Program-made: the position numbers and the translations under genes
DNA from: LMUY01 sp965199165
Lineage (GTDB): Bacteria; Pseudomonadota; Alphaproteobacteria; Acetobacterales; Acetobacteraceae
DNA length: 64,000 nt
Reading direction: 5' to 3'
NCBI GenBank assembly: GCA_965199165.1
Contig: OZ240681.1
Location: 2,108,001-2,172,000 of the forward strand
Shown: in pieces, positions 42,879 through 51,458 of the stretch
Position numbering within the stretch: position 1 is the stretch's first letter
How the letters are laid out: every line of letters begins with the position of its first letter
Notes under the pieces: model-generated
The model's input: the letters and a program-made list of their open reading frames with translations, nothing else
Database searches by the model: none
What the model was told of the DNA's origin: nothing

Positions 42879-44420
42879 TCAGGCGCCGATCCGTGGGACC
42901 GCGTGGCTGCCGTAGGCGATCGAGATGTTCTTGGTCTCCATGTAGAAATCGAACGAGTATTCGCCGCCGTCGCGTCCGATGCCCGATTGCTTGACGCCTC
43001 CGAACGGGGTTGGGAGGTGGCGCACGTTATCGGAGTTGACCCAGATCATGCCCGCCTCCAGGTCGCGCGCGACACGGTGGGCGCGTCCGACGTCCCCGGT
43101 CCATATGTAGCCGGTGAGGCCGTAGCGGACATCGTTGGCGATGCGGACGGCCTCGGCCTCGTCGTCGAACGGGATCACCGTCAACACCGGTCCGAAGATT
43201 TCCTCCTGCGCGATCTGCATCGCGTTGTTGGCGTCCAGGTAGAGCGTGGGTTCCACGTAGTTGCCCTGCTCGCCCATGGCGCGACCCCCGCCGACCGCGA
43301 CGCGCGCCCCTTCCGCGCGGGCCTTGTCCGCATAGGACAGGACCTTGGCGCAGTGGCGGGGATGGATCAGCGGCCCGACCTCGGTGGCCGGGTCCAGCGG
43401 CGGTCCGACCCGGATCCGCTTGACGCGTTCGGCGAGCATCGCGGCGAAGCGGTCGTACACCGACCGCTGCACCAGCGCGCGCGAGGAGGAGGTGCAGCGT
43501 TCGCCGTTGAGCGAGTAGATCATGAACAGGACGGCATCGAGCGCCCTGGTCAGGTCGGCATCCTCGAAGACGATGACCGGGTTCTTGCCGCCAAGCTCGA
43601 AATGCACGCGCTTCAGCGTGTCCGCACCCTGCCGCATGATGTGCGAGCCGGTCGTCGTCTCGCCGACGAAGGCCACGGCCTTGATCGCCCCGTGCTCGCT
43701 CAGCGCCTTGCCCGCCGTCTCGCCCAGGCCATGCACCAGGTTCACCACGCCGGCCGGCAGGCCGTGCTTCTGGATGGTCGCGTCCATGATCTCGGTCAGG
43801 ATCATGGCCGACATCGGGCTCCATTCAGCCGGCTTGTGGACGACCGTGCAGCCGGCCGCCAAGGCGGGGGCGATCTTCCAGGTGGACAGCATGAACGGCG
43901 TGTTCCACGGGGTGATCACGCCCACCGGGCCGATCGGCTGCCGGATGGTGAAGTTGACGTGGTCCGTGTCCGGCAACGACTGGCCGTTGCCTGCATTGGG
44001 CGCGAGGTCGGCGTAGAAGCGGAAGTTCTCCGCGCCGCGCAGGGCCGCCTTCGCCATGTAGCGGATCGGCTGCCCGGTGTCGCTGCTTTCCACCAGCGCG
44101 ATCTCCTCCGCCCGCGCCACGATCGCGTCCGCGATGCCGTGCAGGATCGCCCGCCGCTTGGCGCCCGGGACGGCTGCCCAGGGCTTGAACGCGGACGCCG
44201 CGGCCCTCGCCGCGCGGTCGACTTCGGCGGCTCCCCCGGCCGACACCACGCATTGCGCCTCGTTGGTGGCGGGGTCGAGCGTCTCGAACGTCTCGCCCGA
44301 GGCCGCATGCACCCGCTGGCCCGCGATGATGTGGGGGATCACCTCCCGCCTGAAGGGTTCCAGGTAGCGGCCCGCGCTGGCGAGGTTGGCCTGGAACTTG
44401 GCATCGAAGGGCTGGTTCAT
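42879..44420 (-). CDS. hpaE: 5-carboxymethyl-2-hydroxymuconic-semialdehyde dehydrogenase
   Basis: A 513-residue NAD-dependent aldehyde dehydrogenase. The catalytic glutamate is in VHFELGGKNPVIVF and the nucleophilic cysteine in SLNGERCTSSSRALVQ, with VGPLIHPRHCAKVLSY and WVNSDNVRHLPTPFGGVKQSGIGRDGGEYSFDFYMETKNISI matching HpaE enzymes. Oxidises the ring-cleavage semialdehyde to 5-carboxymethyl-2-hydroxymuconate. The start overlaps the hpaF stop by 4 bp and hpaD follows after 25 bp. Confidence 0.93.
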   Translation of the reverse strand: MNQPFDAKFQANLASAGRYLEPFRREVIPHIIAGQRVHAASGETFETLDPATNEAQCVVSAGGAAEVDRAARAAASAFKPWAAVPGAKRRAILHGIADAIVARAEEIALVESSDTGQPIRYMAKAALRGAENFRFYADLAPNAGNGQSLPDTDHVNFTIRQPIGPVGVITPWNTPFMLSTWKIAPALAAGCTVVHKPAEWSPMSAMILTEIMDATIQKHGLPAGVVNLVHGLGETAGKALSEHGAIKAVAFVGETTTGSHIMRQGADTLKRVHFELGGKNPVIVFEDADLTRALDAVLFMIYSLNGERCTSSSRALVQRSVYDRFAAMLAERVKRIRVGPPLDPATEVGPLIHPRHCAKVLSYADKARAEGARVAVGGGRAMGEQGNYVEPTLYLDANNAMQIAQEEIFGPVLTVIPFDDEAEAVRIANDVRYGLTGYIWTGDVGRAHRVARDLEAGMIWVNSDNVRHLPTPFGGVKQSGIGRDGGEYSFDFYMETKNISIAYGSHAVPRIGA

Positions 44421-44815
44421 GGCAGGGCTTCCTTGCGGGACATGCGCTCGTGAAGGTTGTTCAGCTTGAGGGACGCGGTGGGGTCGATCTCCGCGACCTC
44501 GACGGTGATCCCCAGGCCGCGACGGCGGAAGATTTCGGCCGTGGCGTCCGCCACCGTCTGCAGGAGGCGTTCGGCGACGTGGCGGCGGGTCGCGGCGTCG
44601 CGGCCGGCCCCGATGCGTGCGACCACCGCGATGAAGGTGTTGTCCGGATTGCCATCGGCGATCTCGTAGATGTCGCGCCGTTCGGCCCGCGTGCGCAGGC
44701 CGCCGATCGGGAACACCCCCGTCTCGAGCGCGGTCTTGTGCAGCGCCGCCACGAGGTCGCGCATCGGGAGGTCGGCCTCGAGGTTGGCGGAGTACTCGAC
44801 CATTATGTGCGGCAT
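44417..44815 (-). CDS. hpaF: 5-carboxymethyl-2-hydroxymuconate delta-isomerase
   Basis: A 132-residue tautomerase-fold protein. After removal of Met1 the N-terminus is Pro (MPHIMVEYSANLEADL), the catalytic base of this family; AERRDIYEIADGNPDNTFIAVVARIGAGRD and VEVAEIDPTASLKLNNLHERM match HpaF/CHMI. It tautomerises 5-carboxymethyl-2-hydroxymuconate for the next FAH-type step. It lies 40 bp downstream of the MFS gene and is coupled to hpaE. Confidence 0.92.
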   Translation of the reverse strand: MPHIMVEYSANLEADLPMRDLVAALHKTALETGVFPIGGLRTRAERRDIYEIADGNPDNTFIAVVARIGAGRDAATRRHVAERLLQTVADATAEIFRRRGLGITVEVAEIDPTASLKLNNLHERMSRKEALP

Positions 44816-44855
44816 CGGGTTTGCCTTCCGGGCTTGGAGCGGGGTCGCTTCCGCG

Positions 44856-46178
44856 TCACGTTGCCGCCGCCATGGTGGGCGATACCGCCGCCGCCGTCTT
44901 CAGGCCGACGATGGAGGCGATGGACACGGCGAGGAGCGCGATGGAGTACCAGATCCCGGCCGCGAAGCTGCCCGTCAGGTCGTGCAGGATGCCGATCACC
45001 GCCGGGCTGGTGACGGATGCGGCGATGCCCGCGCAGGAGAGGATCGCGATGCCGAGCGGCCGGGCCGCGACCTGGATCAGGCTTGGCGGCAGAGTCCATA
45101 GGATCACCATGCCGGTGAACCCGCCCGCCGTGCACAGCACCAGGCCCGCGAGCTGCACGGGCGGCGACTGGGACAGGATGACGGCCAGCCAGCCCGCGAT
45201 GGCCATCGCGACGGGGATGGCGTAGTGCAGCCGCCGCTCCTGCCGGCGGTCCGACACCGCGGCCCAGAGCGGCATGGCCACCGCAGCCACGATGCCCGGG
45301 ATGGCCGCGAGGACACCGACCTGGAGGATGGAGGCACCCGGCGCCAGCAGGCCGCGCACGATGAGCGGCGACCAGGTCGCAAGGGCGTTCAGGCTGGTCA
45401 CCAGGCAGAAATAGGCGACGCAAAGCCTGACGAAGCCCAGCGACAGCAGCGTCCGGCCCGCGCCGGCGATGCCGTGGCGGGCGGGTGGCGCCTCGGAAGC
45501 CACGAGCAGCGCGATGGCGTCCCGCTCGGACTGCGTGAGCCATTTCGCCGTGGCCGGCCTGTCCGGCAGGTAGAACAGGACGCATGCACCCAGCACGACG
45601 GCGGGCAGTCCGGTCAGGATGAACAGCCACTGCCATCCGGCCAAGTCGAGCGAGCCGTCGAAGGACTGCATGATGATGGCCGACGCCAGCGAGCCGAAGC
45701 CGATTGCGATCGGCTGCGCGATCATGAAGAGCGCAGTGACCCGCCCCCGGCGCTGTGCCGGGAACCAGTAGGTCATGTAGAGCAGCGCGCCCGGCAGGAA
45801 CCCGGCCTCGGCGATGCCGACGATCAGGCGCAACACGTAGAGGCTGGCCGGCCCCCGCGCGAACATGGTCGCGGCGGAGGCGATGCCCCAGGTGATCATG
45901 ATCCGCGCGATCCAGAGCCGGGCGCCCATGCGCACCATCAGGATGTTGCTCGGGATTTCGCAGAGTAGGTAGCCCGAATAGAAGATGGTCCCGGCGAGCC
46001 CGAACGTCGCCGCGGTCAGGCCGAGCGCCTTGTTCATGGACAGCGCGGCGAAGGCGATGTTGATGCGGTCGAAATACGAGATCGCGTAGCAGAGGAAGAG
46101 GAACCAGACGAGGCGCTTGGCCGCCTTGGCGCTGGCCGCCTGGCCGAGGTCGAAACTGCGCTTGGATGTCTCGCTCAC
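44856..46178 (-). CDS. MFS transporter of the anion:cation symporter family (HpaX-like)
   Basis: A 440-residue major-facilitator protein with twelve predicted helices. The family signature appears as SYFDRINIAFAALSMNKALGLTAATFG, GYLLCEIPSNILMVRMGARLW and GIAEAGFLPGALLYMTYWFPAQRRGR. This clade imports carboxylated solutes, and in hpa clusters it is HpaX, the 4-hydroxyphenylacetate permease. It is first in the hpa operon, so controlled by the operator at 46246. Substrate is probably a hydroxyphenylacetate or phenylacetate. Confidence 0.9.
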   Translation of the reverse strand: MSETSKRSFDLGQAASAKAAKRLVWFLFLCYAISYFDRINIAFAALSMNKALGLTAATFGLAGTIFYSGYLLCEIPSNILMVRMGARLWIARIMITWGIASAATMFARGPASLYVLRLIVGIAEAGFLPGALLYMTYWFPAQRRGRVTALFMIAQPIAIGFGSLASAIIMQSFDGSLDLAGWQWLFILTGLPAVVLGACVLFYLPDRPATAKWLTQSERDAIALLVASEAPPARHGIAGAGRTLLSLGFVRLCVAYFCLVTSLNALATWSPLIVRGLLAPGASILQVGVLAAIPGIVAAVAMPLWAAVSDRRQERRLHYAIPVAMAIAGWLAVILSQSPPVQLAGLVLCTAGGFTGMVILWTLPPSLIQVAARPLGIAILSCAGIAASVTSPAVIGILHDLTGSFAAGIWYSIALLAVSIASIVGLKTAAAVSPTMAAAT

Positions 46179-46245
46179 GCTTCCCTCCGGACGCCTCCGT
46201 CTCGCGGGATGGCCCCGCGATCTCCGGTCGACGCCGGATTGCCCA

Positions 46246-46267
46246 AACGTTTAACATGTTAAGTGAT
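46246..46267. promoter_or_regulatory. HpaR-type operator, site 2 (MFS-hpaFEDHG promoter)
   Basis: AACGTTTAAC and GTTAAGTGAT flank AT. The core TTAAC-AT-GTTAA is perfectly symmetric and matches site 1 at 17 of 22 positions. It is 67 bp upstream of the MFS start (46178), and 47 bp after the monooxygenase stop, in the only sizeable gap before the hpa operon. Confidence 0.75.
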
Positions 46268-46314
46268 GCCGTCAACGGCTTTCCTGTGATCCGGTCGAGG
46301 AAGCCGCGCCGCGC

Positions 46315-47955
46315 TTAGGCCGCGCCGCAGATGCGGTCGATGAGCGCAGCCGCCGCCGCGGGAACGGCGTCGCCTCGCCAGGCGACGTGCTGGTCAGGAC
46401 GGCAGAGCAGCAGCCGGCAATCGTCGAGCGGCGCTTTGCGGTGGACGTCCAGGAGCGGGAGCGCCAGGCCCCGCTTGGCCGCCGCCGCGAGGAGCGGCCC
46501 GACCTCGACCGTCGGGTCCATCCGCAACAGCGTGTAATCCGGGCCGAGCGCGTCGTAGAGCGAGCGGCCGTCCTCGAGCCAGACATGGGGCACCCGGCAG
46601 CCCGGGACGGTCGAGGGCGTGAAGTCCGCCATGCCGTAGGCCGGCGGTGAGACGCCGTCATAGGCGATGATGGGCGAGCGATCGTAGAAATAGCCGAAGT
46701 TCAGCCCGCCGCAGCAATATTGCTGCACGTTGAGTTCGTACGCCTGCTGGCCGAGCGCTCCCCTCGCCTTCGCCCCCGCCGGGGTGTCGTCGTCGATGTT
46801 CGGCGGCACCACGCCGCGCTGCTTGGCCAGGGCCAGCGCATGGTTCATGGCGAAATGCGAGACCTGCTCCGTGATGGGCAGCCGTTCGGCCTCGTGTGCG
46901 TCCAGGATCGCGGCCGGCGCCCAGCCGCGGAGATGGGCCGCGAGCATCCAGGCCAGGTTGGCCGCGTCCGCTATCCCCGCGTTCATGCCGTATCCGGCCA
47001 TCGGCACCCAGAGATGGGCCGCGTCGCCGCAGATGAAGATTCGCCGGTCCCGCAACTTGTCGGCGACCAGCCGGCGCCCGATCCAATCCTCCTTGGAGAT
47101 GATCTCGTACTGGAACTCCGGACCGACGCCGAGGATGGTCCGCAACGCCCAGTCCCGGTCCACCGCCTCGAAGTCCTCCTCGTCCGGTCGGAGATAGTTG
47201 TGGATCAGCCACTTCTCCAGGCCGTCTATGGCGTAGACGTTGCCGGACCGCTCGGGGTTGAGCGAGAAGGTGGACCACGCCGGACGCTGCCCGGCCTCGG
47301 CCAGCAGCGAGGGCGCCCGGATGTAGGTCGACTGGACGCGCTGCACGACGGCGGTCCCGCCAAGCGTCGCGCCGATCAGCCGCCGCACCACCGACCGGCT
47401 TCCGTCGCAGCCGACGGCATAGCGGGCCCGGATCGTCACGACCTCGCCCGTGTCGATGTCCAGCCCCTGCGCCACCACGCCGTCGTCGTCCTGTTGCAAG
47501 GACTCGATGCGAAGCCGGTTGCGGATGGTGACCCCCGGCATCGCCTCGGCATGGGCGAACAGGATCGGCTCGATGTAGATCTGGTTGATGCGATGGGGCG
47601 GCTCTGCCGTCGGCCACCACGTGTCGGGCCCGCCTGAAGCGGTGTAGCGGTCGCGGCGGCACGGGATCGGGATGCGCGACAGCTCCTTGCCGACGAAGCT
47701 GACGCGGTACGAGATGTCGTTGGGATAGTCTTCGGGCAGGCCCGCCGACCTCAAGGCCGCGGCGACGCCGAGGCGCCGGAAGATCTCCATCGACCGGGCC
47801 GAGACGTGGTTGCACTTGACGTTCGGCGGCTCCCCGCGGCTGCGGATTTCGGCCACCACCGTGGCCACGCCGCGCCACGCAAGGTCGGTCGCCAGCGTCA
47901 GGCCCACGGGTCCGGCGCCGACGATCAGGACGGCGGTGTCGAAATGCTCGGCCAA
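46315..47955 (-). CDS. FAD-dependent aromatic monooxygenase (PheA/MhpA family)
   Basis: About 546 residues of the single-component flavin hydroxylase family. The FAD motif is VLIVGAGPVGLTLATDLAWRG, with the second flavin motif CGDAAHLWVPMAGYGMNAGIADAANLAWML and the DG motif YAVGCDGSRSVVRR. A C-terminal thioredoxin-like domain (about 440-546) is typical. Start is ambiguous: TTG 47955 with GGAGGGAAG close upstream is preferred because the in-frame ATGs at 48063 and 48054 fall inside the operator. It could hydroxylate hydroxyphenylacetate to homoprotocatechuate, replacing HpaBC. This is inference from linkage. Confidence 0.85.
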   Translation of the reverse strand: MAEHFDTAVLIVGAGPVGLTLATDLAWRGVATVVAEIRSRGEPPNVKCNHVSARSMEIFRRLGVAAALRSAGLPEDYPNDISYRVSFVGKELSRIPIPCRRDRYTASGGPDTWWPTAEPPHRINQIYIEPILFAHAEAMPGVTIRNRLRIESLQQDDDGVVAQGLDIDTGEVVTIRARYAVGCDGSRSVVRRLIGATLGGTAVVQRVQSTYIRAPSLLAEAGQRPAWSTFSLNPERSGNVYAIDGLEKWLIHNYLRPDEEDFEAVDRDWALRTILGVGPEFQYEIISKEDWIGRRLVADKLRDRRIFICGDAAHLWVPMAGYGMNAGIADAANLAWMLAAHLRGWAPAAILDAHEAERLPITEQVSHFAMNHALALAKQRGVVPPNIDDDTPAGAKARGALGQQAYELNVQQYCCGGLNFGYFYDRSPIIAYDGVSPPAYGMADFTPSTVPGCRVPHVWLEDGRSLYDALGPDYTLLRMDPTVEVGPLLAAAAKRGLALPLLDVHRKAPLDDCRLLLCRPDQHVAWRGDAVPAAAAALIDRICGAA

Positions 47956-48042
47956 CTTCCCTCCGCACGCTTCTTCTTGGTGTCCATCATGGCCGCCCAG
48001 GAGCGGCGATGCATCGGAACGGACTTTGCCGCCGCGTCCCAA

Positions 48043-48064
48043 GTCACTTGGCATGTTAAGCATC
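48043..48064. promoter_or_regulatory. HpaR-type operator, site 3 (monooxygenase promoter), less symmetric
   Basis: GTCACTTGGC and GTTAAGCATC flank AT. The right half-site GTTAAGC is identical to site 1; the left half keeps CACTT. It is 88 bp upstream of the preferred monooxygenase start. Weaker than sites 1 and 2 but in the right place. Confidence 0.55.
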
Positions 48065-48139
48065 TGGCAAGGCACGGTGCAAGCGGACCAGGGCGGCCGC
48101 TTGCGTGGCTGGCGCACCCTGTCCGTCGCGGTCCGTTAG

Positions 48140-48217
48140 ATGAAGCAACCGCATGTCCTGATCGTCGGCGCCGGGATCGGTTACACCCCGACCAGCCTTC
48201 CATTTCGCCTCCGGTGA
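48140..48217 (+). pseudogene. N-terminal remnant of a flavin monooxygenase
   Basis: ATG 48140 opens MKQPHVLIVGAGIGYTPTSL and stops after 25 residues. KQPHVLIVGAGIG is the start of a PHBH-type FAD monooxygenase, but the sequence departs immediately after the dinucleotide motif and no later part is found before the next gene. Interpreted as what is left of a deleted gene, divergent from the intact monooxygenase. Confidence 0.55.
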
Positions 48218-48321
48218 TCCAGTGGCCGGGCGCGATGTCGTTGAAGATAACCCTGCCGTCGCAAACAACGCCGGGCGACACATGTGCTGGTCGTCGATCA
48301 GCCCGCAATCCAGGCCCGCCA

Positions 48322-48573
48322 ATGACCCTCATCGCCGCAGCCGTCGCCGTTGCCTGGGCCGCCTTGCTCGGTGCGGCCTATATCGCTCGCGTCACCCTAC
48401 GGTGCGGGCGGCGACGTGCCGCGGCGGTCGTCATCGCGGTCTACGCGGGGCTCGGCGCGGCCGTCCTGTCCTGGAACGGGTTGGACACCGCGGGCATCCT
48501 CGGCGTGACAGGCATGCTGGTCCCCTGCCTGGCCGCGATCGGTTTGATCCAGTTGCCCCGGCGGGTGCCGTGA
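48322..48573 (+). CDS. Small membrane protein of unknown function
   Basis: Encodes 83 residues from ATG 48322 (MTLIAAAVAVAWAALLGAAYIARVTLRCGRRRAAAVVIAVYAGLGAAVLSW). Three hydrophobic segments are visible at about 2-22, 34-50 and 58-77, with basic residues between the first two and at the end. There is no recognisable family and no strong ribosome-binding site, so it may not be real. It precedes the hydrolase-like gene by 134 bp. Confidence 0.45.
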   Translation: MTLIAAAVAVAWAALLGAAYIARVTLRCGRRRAAAVVIAVYAGLGAAVLSWNGLDTAGILGVTGMLVPCLAAIGLIQLPRRVP

Positions 48574-48706
48574 TCGGCCCCGAAATCCGGAACACGAAGG
48601 ACGAAGGGCCGCCCTACGCTGCGCCCGGTGCCTTGACACTTGCCGGCCGGGTGGCACAGGTGGCGGGCCGGTCGCGGCGGCCGTGGCGCGTGAACGAGGT
48701 CGGTCG

Positions 48707-49450
48707 ATGATCGAGCACATCCTGGACATCCCGACGCGGGCTGGTGCGATGGAGAGCTTCATCTGCCACCCGGAGCGGGGCGCACCCTGCCCCCCGGTCC
48801 TGATGCTGATGGACGCGCCGGGTATCCGCGAGGAGCTGCACGACATGGCCCGCCGGCTCGCCACCGTCGGCTACTACGTGGTGCTGCCGAACCTGTATCA
48901 TCGGGCGGGGCGGGACTCCACGTTCGGCCCGGCGGTGCTGGACGCTGGCAGCCCCGAGCAGCTGCGCATGCGCGCCATCCGGACGACCATGACGATCCCG
49001 CCGGTGATGGAGGACGTGGCCGACATGCTGTCGTTCCTGGCGGGCCAGCAAGCGGCCCGGCGCGGCCCGGTGGGCGTGCACGGCTACTGCATGAGCGGCC
49101 CCTATGCCCTGGCCGCCGCGGCGCGCTTCCCGGACCGGGTCGCCGCCGCGGCGTCCTTCTACGGAACCTGGCTCGTCAGCGATGCCGTCGAGAGCCCGCA
49201 TGGGACGCTCGGCCAAGCGCGCGGCGAACTCTACATCGCCTGCGCCGAGCACGACGACCTGGCTCCGTTGCCGATGGTCGACACGCTTCGCTCGCTGTTC
49301 GCGGCGTCCGCGGCGGTGGGCGAGATCGAGGTCTACCCCGGCGTGCATCACGGCTTCGCCTTCCCGCAACGCCGCGTGTACGACAAGCCGGCGGCGGAGC
49401 GGCATTGGGAGCGGCTGCTGGCACTCTACCGCCGCCGCCTGAGCGCCTGA
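48707..49450 (+). CDS. Dienelactone hydrolase-family protein
   Basis: A 247-residue alpha/beta hydrolase. ATG 48707 (MIEHILDIPTRAG) has GAGGT 8 bp upstream; a GTG at 48683 is possible. The nucleophile is Cys128 in GVHGYCMSGPYAL, with Asp183/184 in CAEHDDLAP and His214/215 in PGVHHGFAFP completing the triad, as in carboxymethylenebutenolidases. May open an enol-lactone from aromatic degradation, though DLH homologues also hydrolyse other esters. It stands alone between two opposite-strand units. Confidence 0.83.
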   Translation: MIEHILDIPTRAGAMESFICHPERGAPCPPVLMLMDAPGIREELHDMARRLATVGYYVVLPNLYHRAGRDSTFGPAVLDAGSPEQLRMRAIRTTMTIPPVMEDVADMLSFLAGQQAARRGPVGVHGYCMSGPYALAAAARFPDRVAAAASFYGTWLVSDAVESPHGTLGQARGELYIACAEHDDLAPLPMVDTLRSLFAASAAVGEIEVYPGVHHGFAFPQRRVYDKPAAERHWERLLALYRRRLSA

Positions 49451-49472
49451 TGCGAACCCGTAGCGACGCGCG

Positions 49473-50201
49473 CTAAAGATCCAGGCTCTGCGGCAGGATC
49501 ACCAGGTCGCGGATGGTGACCGTGGGCGGCCGGGTCAGCATGAACAGCACCGCCTCCGCCACTTCTTCCGGCTGCATCAGGCTGCCGCGGGCGAGCGCGT
49601 CCGCCATCTTCTCCGCCGGCCAGTCATCCAGCAGCGCGGTCACCACCGGCCCCGGCAGCACCGCGCCGACCCGGATGCCGTGCTGCATGACCTGGCGACG
49701 CAGCGTGTGGACGAAAGCCTGCACCGCGTGCTTGGAGGCGGTGTAGACCGGCTCCACCACCACCGGGATGACCCCGGCGACCGAGCTGGTGACCACGATG
49801 TCGCCGCCGCCGCGCTCCACCATATGGGGCAACACGGCGTGGATGGACCGGAACGTCGCGTTGACGTTGAGGTTGAGCATGCGGTCCCACGCATCCGGGT
49901 CGCCGCGGTGGACGTCGCCACCCACATAGGACCCGGCATTGGCGTGGAAGATGTCCAGCCGCCCGGCCTGCTCCAGGATGGCCGGCATCATGCCCGCGAC
50001 GCTGCCGGGGTCGAGCAAGTCCACCACCAGCGGCACGGCCGCATCGCCGATGCTCGCGCAGGCCGCCTGCAGCTTGGCCGCGTCGCGGTCCACCAGCACG
50101 ACCCGCAGCCCGGCGGCCGCCATGGCGCGGGCGGTGGCCAGGCCGATGCCGGACGCGGCGCCCGTGACGGCCGCGACTTTGCCTGACAGGTCCTGGCTCA
50201 T
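49473..50201 (-). CDS. Short-chain dehydrogenase/reductase
   Basis: Classical SDR of 242 residues. AAVTGAASGIGLATARAMAAAG is the cofactor motif, HANAGSYVGG the structural N-A-G, VVTSSVAGVIP the catalytic serine, and YTASKHAVQAFVH the Tyr-x3-Lys. Because the segment after the first strand reads LVDRDAAKL, it should prefer NAD over NADP. It is the last gene after a sugar ABC importer, 24 bp downstream of the permease, so it probably oxidises the imported sugar or polyol. The exact substrate is unknown. Confidence 0.85.
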   Translation of the reverse strand: MSQDLSGKVAAVTGAASGIGLATARAMAAAGLRVVLVDRDAAKLQAACASIGDAAVPLVVDLLDPGSVAGMMPAILEQAGRLDIFHANAGSYVGGDVHRGDPDAWDRMLNLNVNATFRSIHAVLPHMVERGGGDIVVTSSVAGVIPVVVEPVYTASKHAVQAFVHTLRRQVMQHGIRVGAVLPGPVVTALLDDWPAEKMADALARGSLMQPEEVAEAVLFMLTRPPTVTIRDLVILPQSLDL

Positions 50202-50225
50202 GGCGGGGCTCCGAACGCGCGCGGC

Positions 50226-51458
50226 TCAGCCGCGGCCATGGGATGCGCGCGAGCGGCGCGCGAGGGAGTCGACGATCACCGCCGTCGCCAGCACCGCCCC
50301 GGTGATCATGTAGCGGAGCGAGGACGACAGATCGAGCAGGGTCAGCCCGCTGGCGATCGACTGGATGACGATGATGCCGAGCAGCGCCGAATAGGCGGAG
50401 CCGCGGCCGCCGAACAGGGACGTGCCACCGATGACGGCCGCGGCGATGGCGTCGAGGTTCACGTCCCCCGTGCCGGCCTGCTGGCTGGCGGAGGCCAGGC
50501 GCGCCGCCGACATCAGGCCGCCGAACGCCGCCAGGGTGGAGCACAGCACGAAGGCGCTGGCGTAGACGAACCGCACGTCGATGCCGGCCCGGCGCGCTGC
50601 CTCCCGGTTGCCGCCGACCGCGGTGACCGAGCGGCCCCAGCGCGTCCGCCGCAGCGCGTAATCCAGCGCCACCACCAGCAGCGCGAACAGGCCGAACATC
50701 CAGGGCACGCCCCGGTCCGTGTTGAGGTAGAACGCCACCGCCTCCAGCCCGGCCAGCAGCACGGCCGAGCGTGCCAGCAGCCCGGCCGCCGAGCCCGGGG
50801 TGAGCCCGGCCTGCCGACGGCGCGCGGCGGTGCGCAACCCGGTCAGCAGCATCGCCAGCGGCCCCACCACCGCCAGGGCGTAGGACACGGGCGCCGGCAT
50901 CACCAGCAACTGGCCGAAGCTCACCAGCGGAGACCCGTAGGGCAGGTTGATCGACCCGGTGGAGCCGAGCAGATAGAGCTGCAGCCCCAACACGGCCAGC
51001 AGCCCGGCGAGGGTCGAGACGAAGGACGGCATGCCGAGCCGGTTGAACAGCACCGCATACACCGCGCCGATCACCGCGCCGGCCAGCAGCGCGACCAGCA
51101 CCGCCACCGCCACCGGCCAATCCGCATTCACCCAGATCACGCCCAACAGCGCGGAGGACAACCCGCTGACGGAGCCGACGGACAGGTCGATCTCGCCCAC
51201 CATCAGGATGCAGACGATGCCGAGCGCGATGACGCCGGTGGTGGAGGAGTCGAACAGCAGGTTGACCAGGTTGTCCGCCGACAGGAACACCGGGTTGATG
51301 CTCTGGAACACGGTCCAGATCACCGCCAGCCCCACCACCACGGGGATGGACCCGAGGTCCCCCGAGCGGACCCGGTCGCGCACGCCGCGCAGCCAGCCGC
51401 CGAATCCCTCGTCGTGGCGGACGCGGACGTCGCTGCGGTCGAGCCGCCCGGCGCTCAT
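50226..51458 (-). CDS. Sugar ABC transporter permease (XylH/RbsC family)
   Basis: A 410-residue permease with about ten hydrophobic segments, the length of XylH rather than RbsC. ILMVGEIDLSVGSVSGLSSALLGV is the family's conserved D-L-S-V-G motif, LNTDRGVPWMF the large periplasmic insert, and VTAVGGNREAARRAGIDV matches the coupling loop. The start ATG 51458 overlaps the ATPase stop by 4 bp. It probably acts as a homodimer in the inner membrane for a pentose or related sugar. Confidence 0.9.
   Translation of the reverse strand: MSAGRLDRSDVRVRHDEGFGGWLRGVRDRVRSGDLGSIPVVVGLAVIWTVFQSINPVFLSADNLVNLLFDSSTTGVIALGIVCILMVGEIDLSVGSVSGLSSALLGVIWVNADWPVAVAVLVALLAGAVIGAVYAVLFNRLGMPSFVSTLAGLLAVLGLQLYLLGSTGSINLPYGSPLVSFGQLLVMPAPVSYALAVVGPLAMLLTGLRTAARRRQAGLTPGSAAGLLARSAVLLAGLEAVAFYLNTDRGVPWMFGLFALLVVALDYALRRTRWGRSVTAVGGNREAARRAGIDVRFVYASAFVLCSTLAAFGGLMSAARLASASQQAGTGDVNLDAIAAAVIGGTSLFGGRGSAYSALLGIIVIQSIASGLTLLDLSSSLRYMITGAVLATAVIVDSLARRSRASHGRG

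Noticed and set aside
48056..48332. Minus-strand open frames upstream of the flavin monooxygenase as a separate gene
   Set aside because: Neither frame shows a recognisable domain or ribosome-binding site; the region carries the operator and a monooxygenase remnant.
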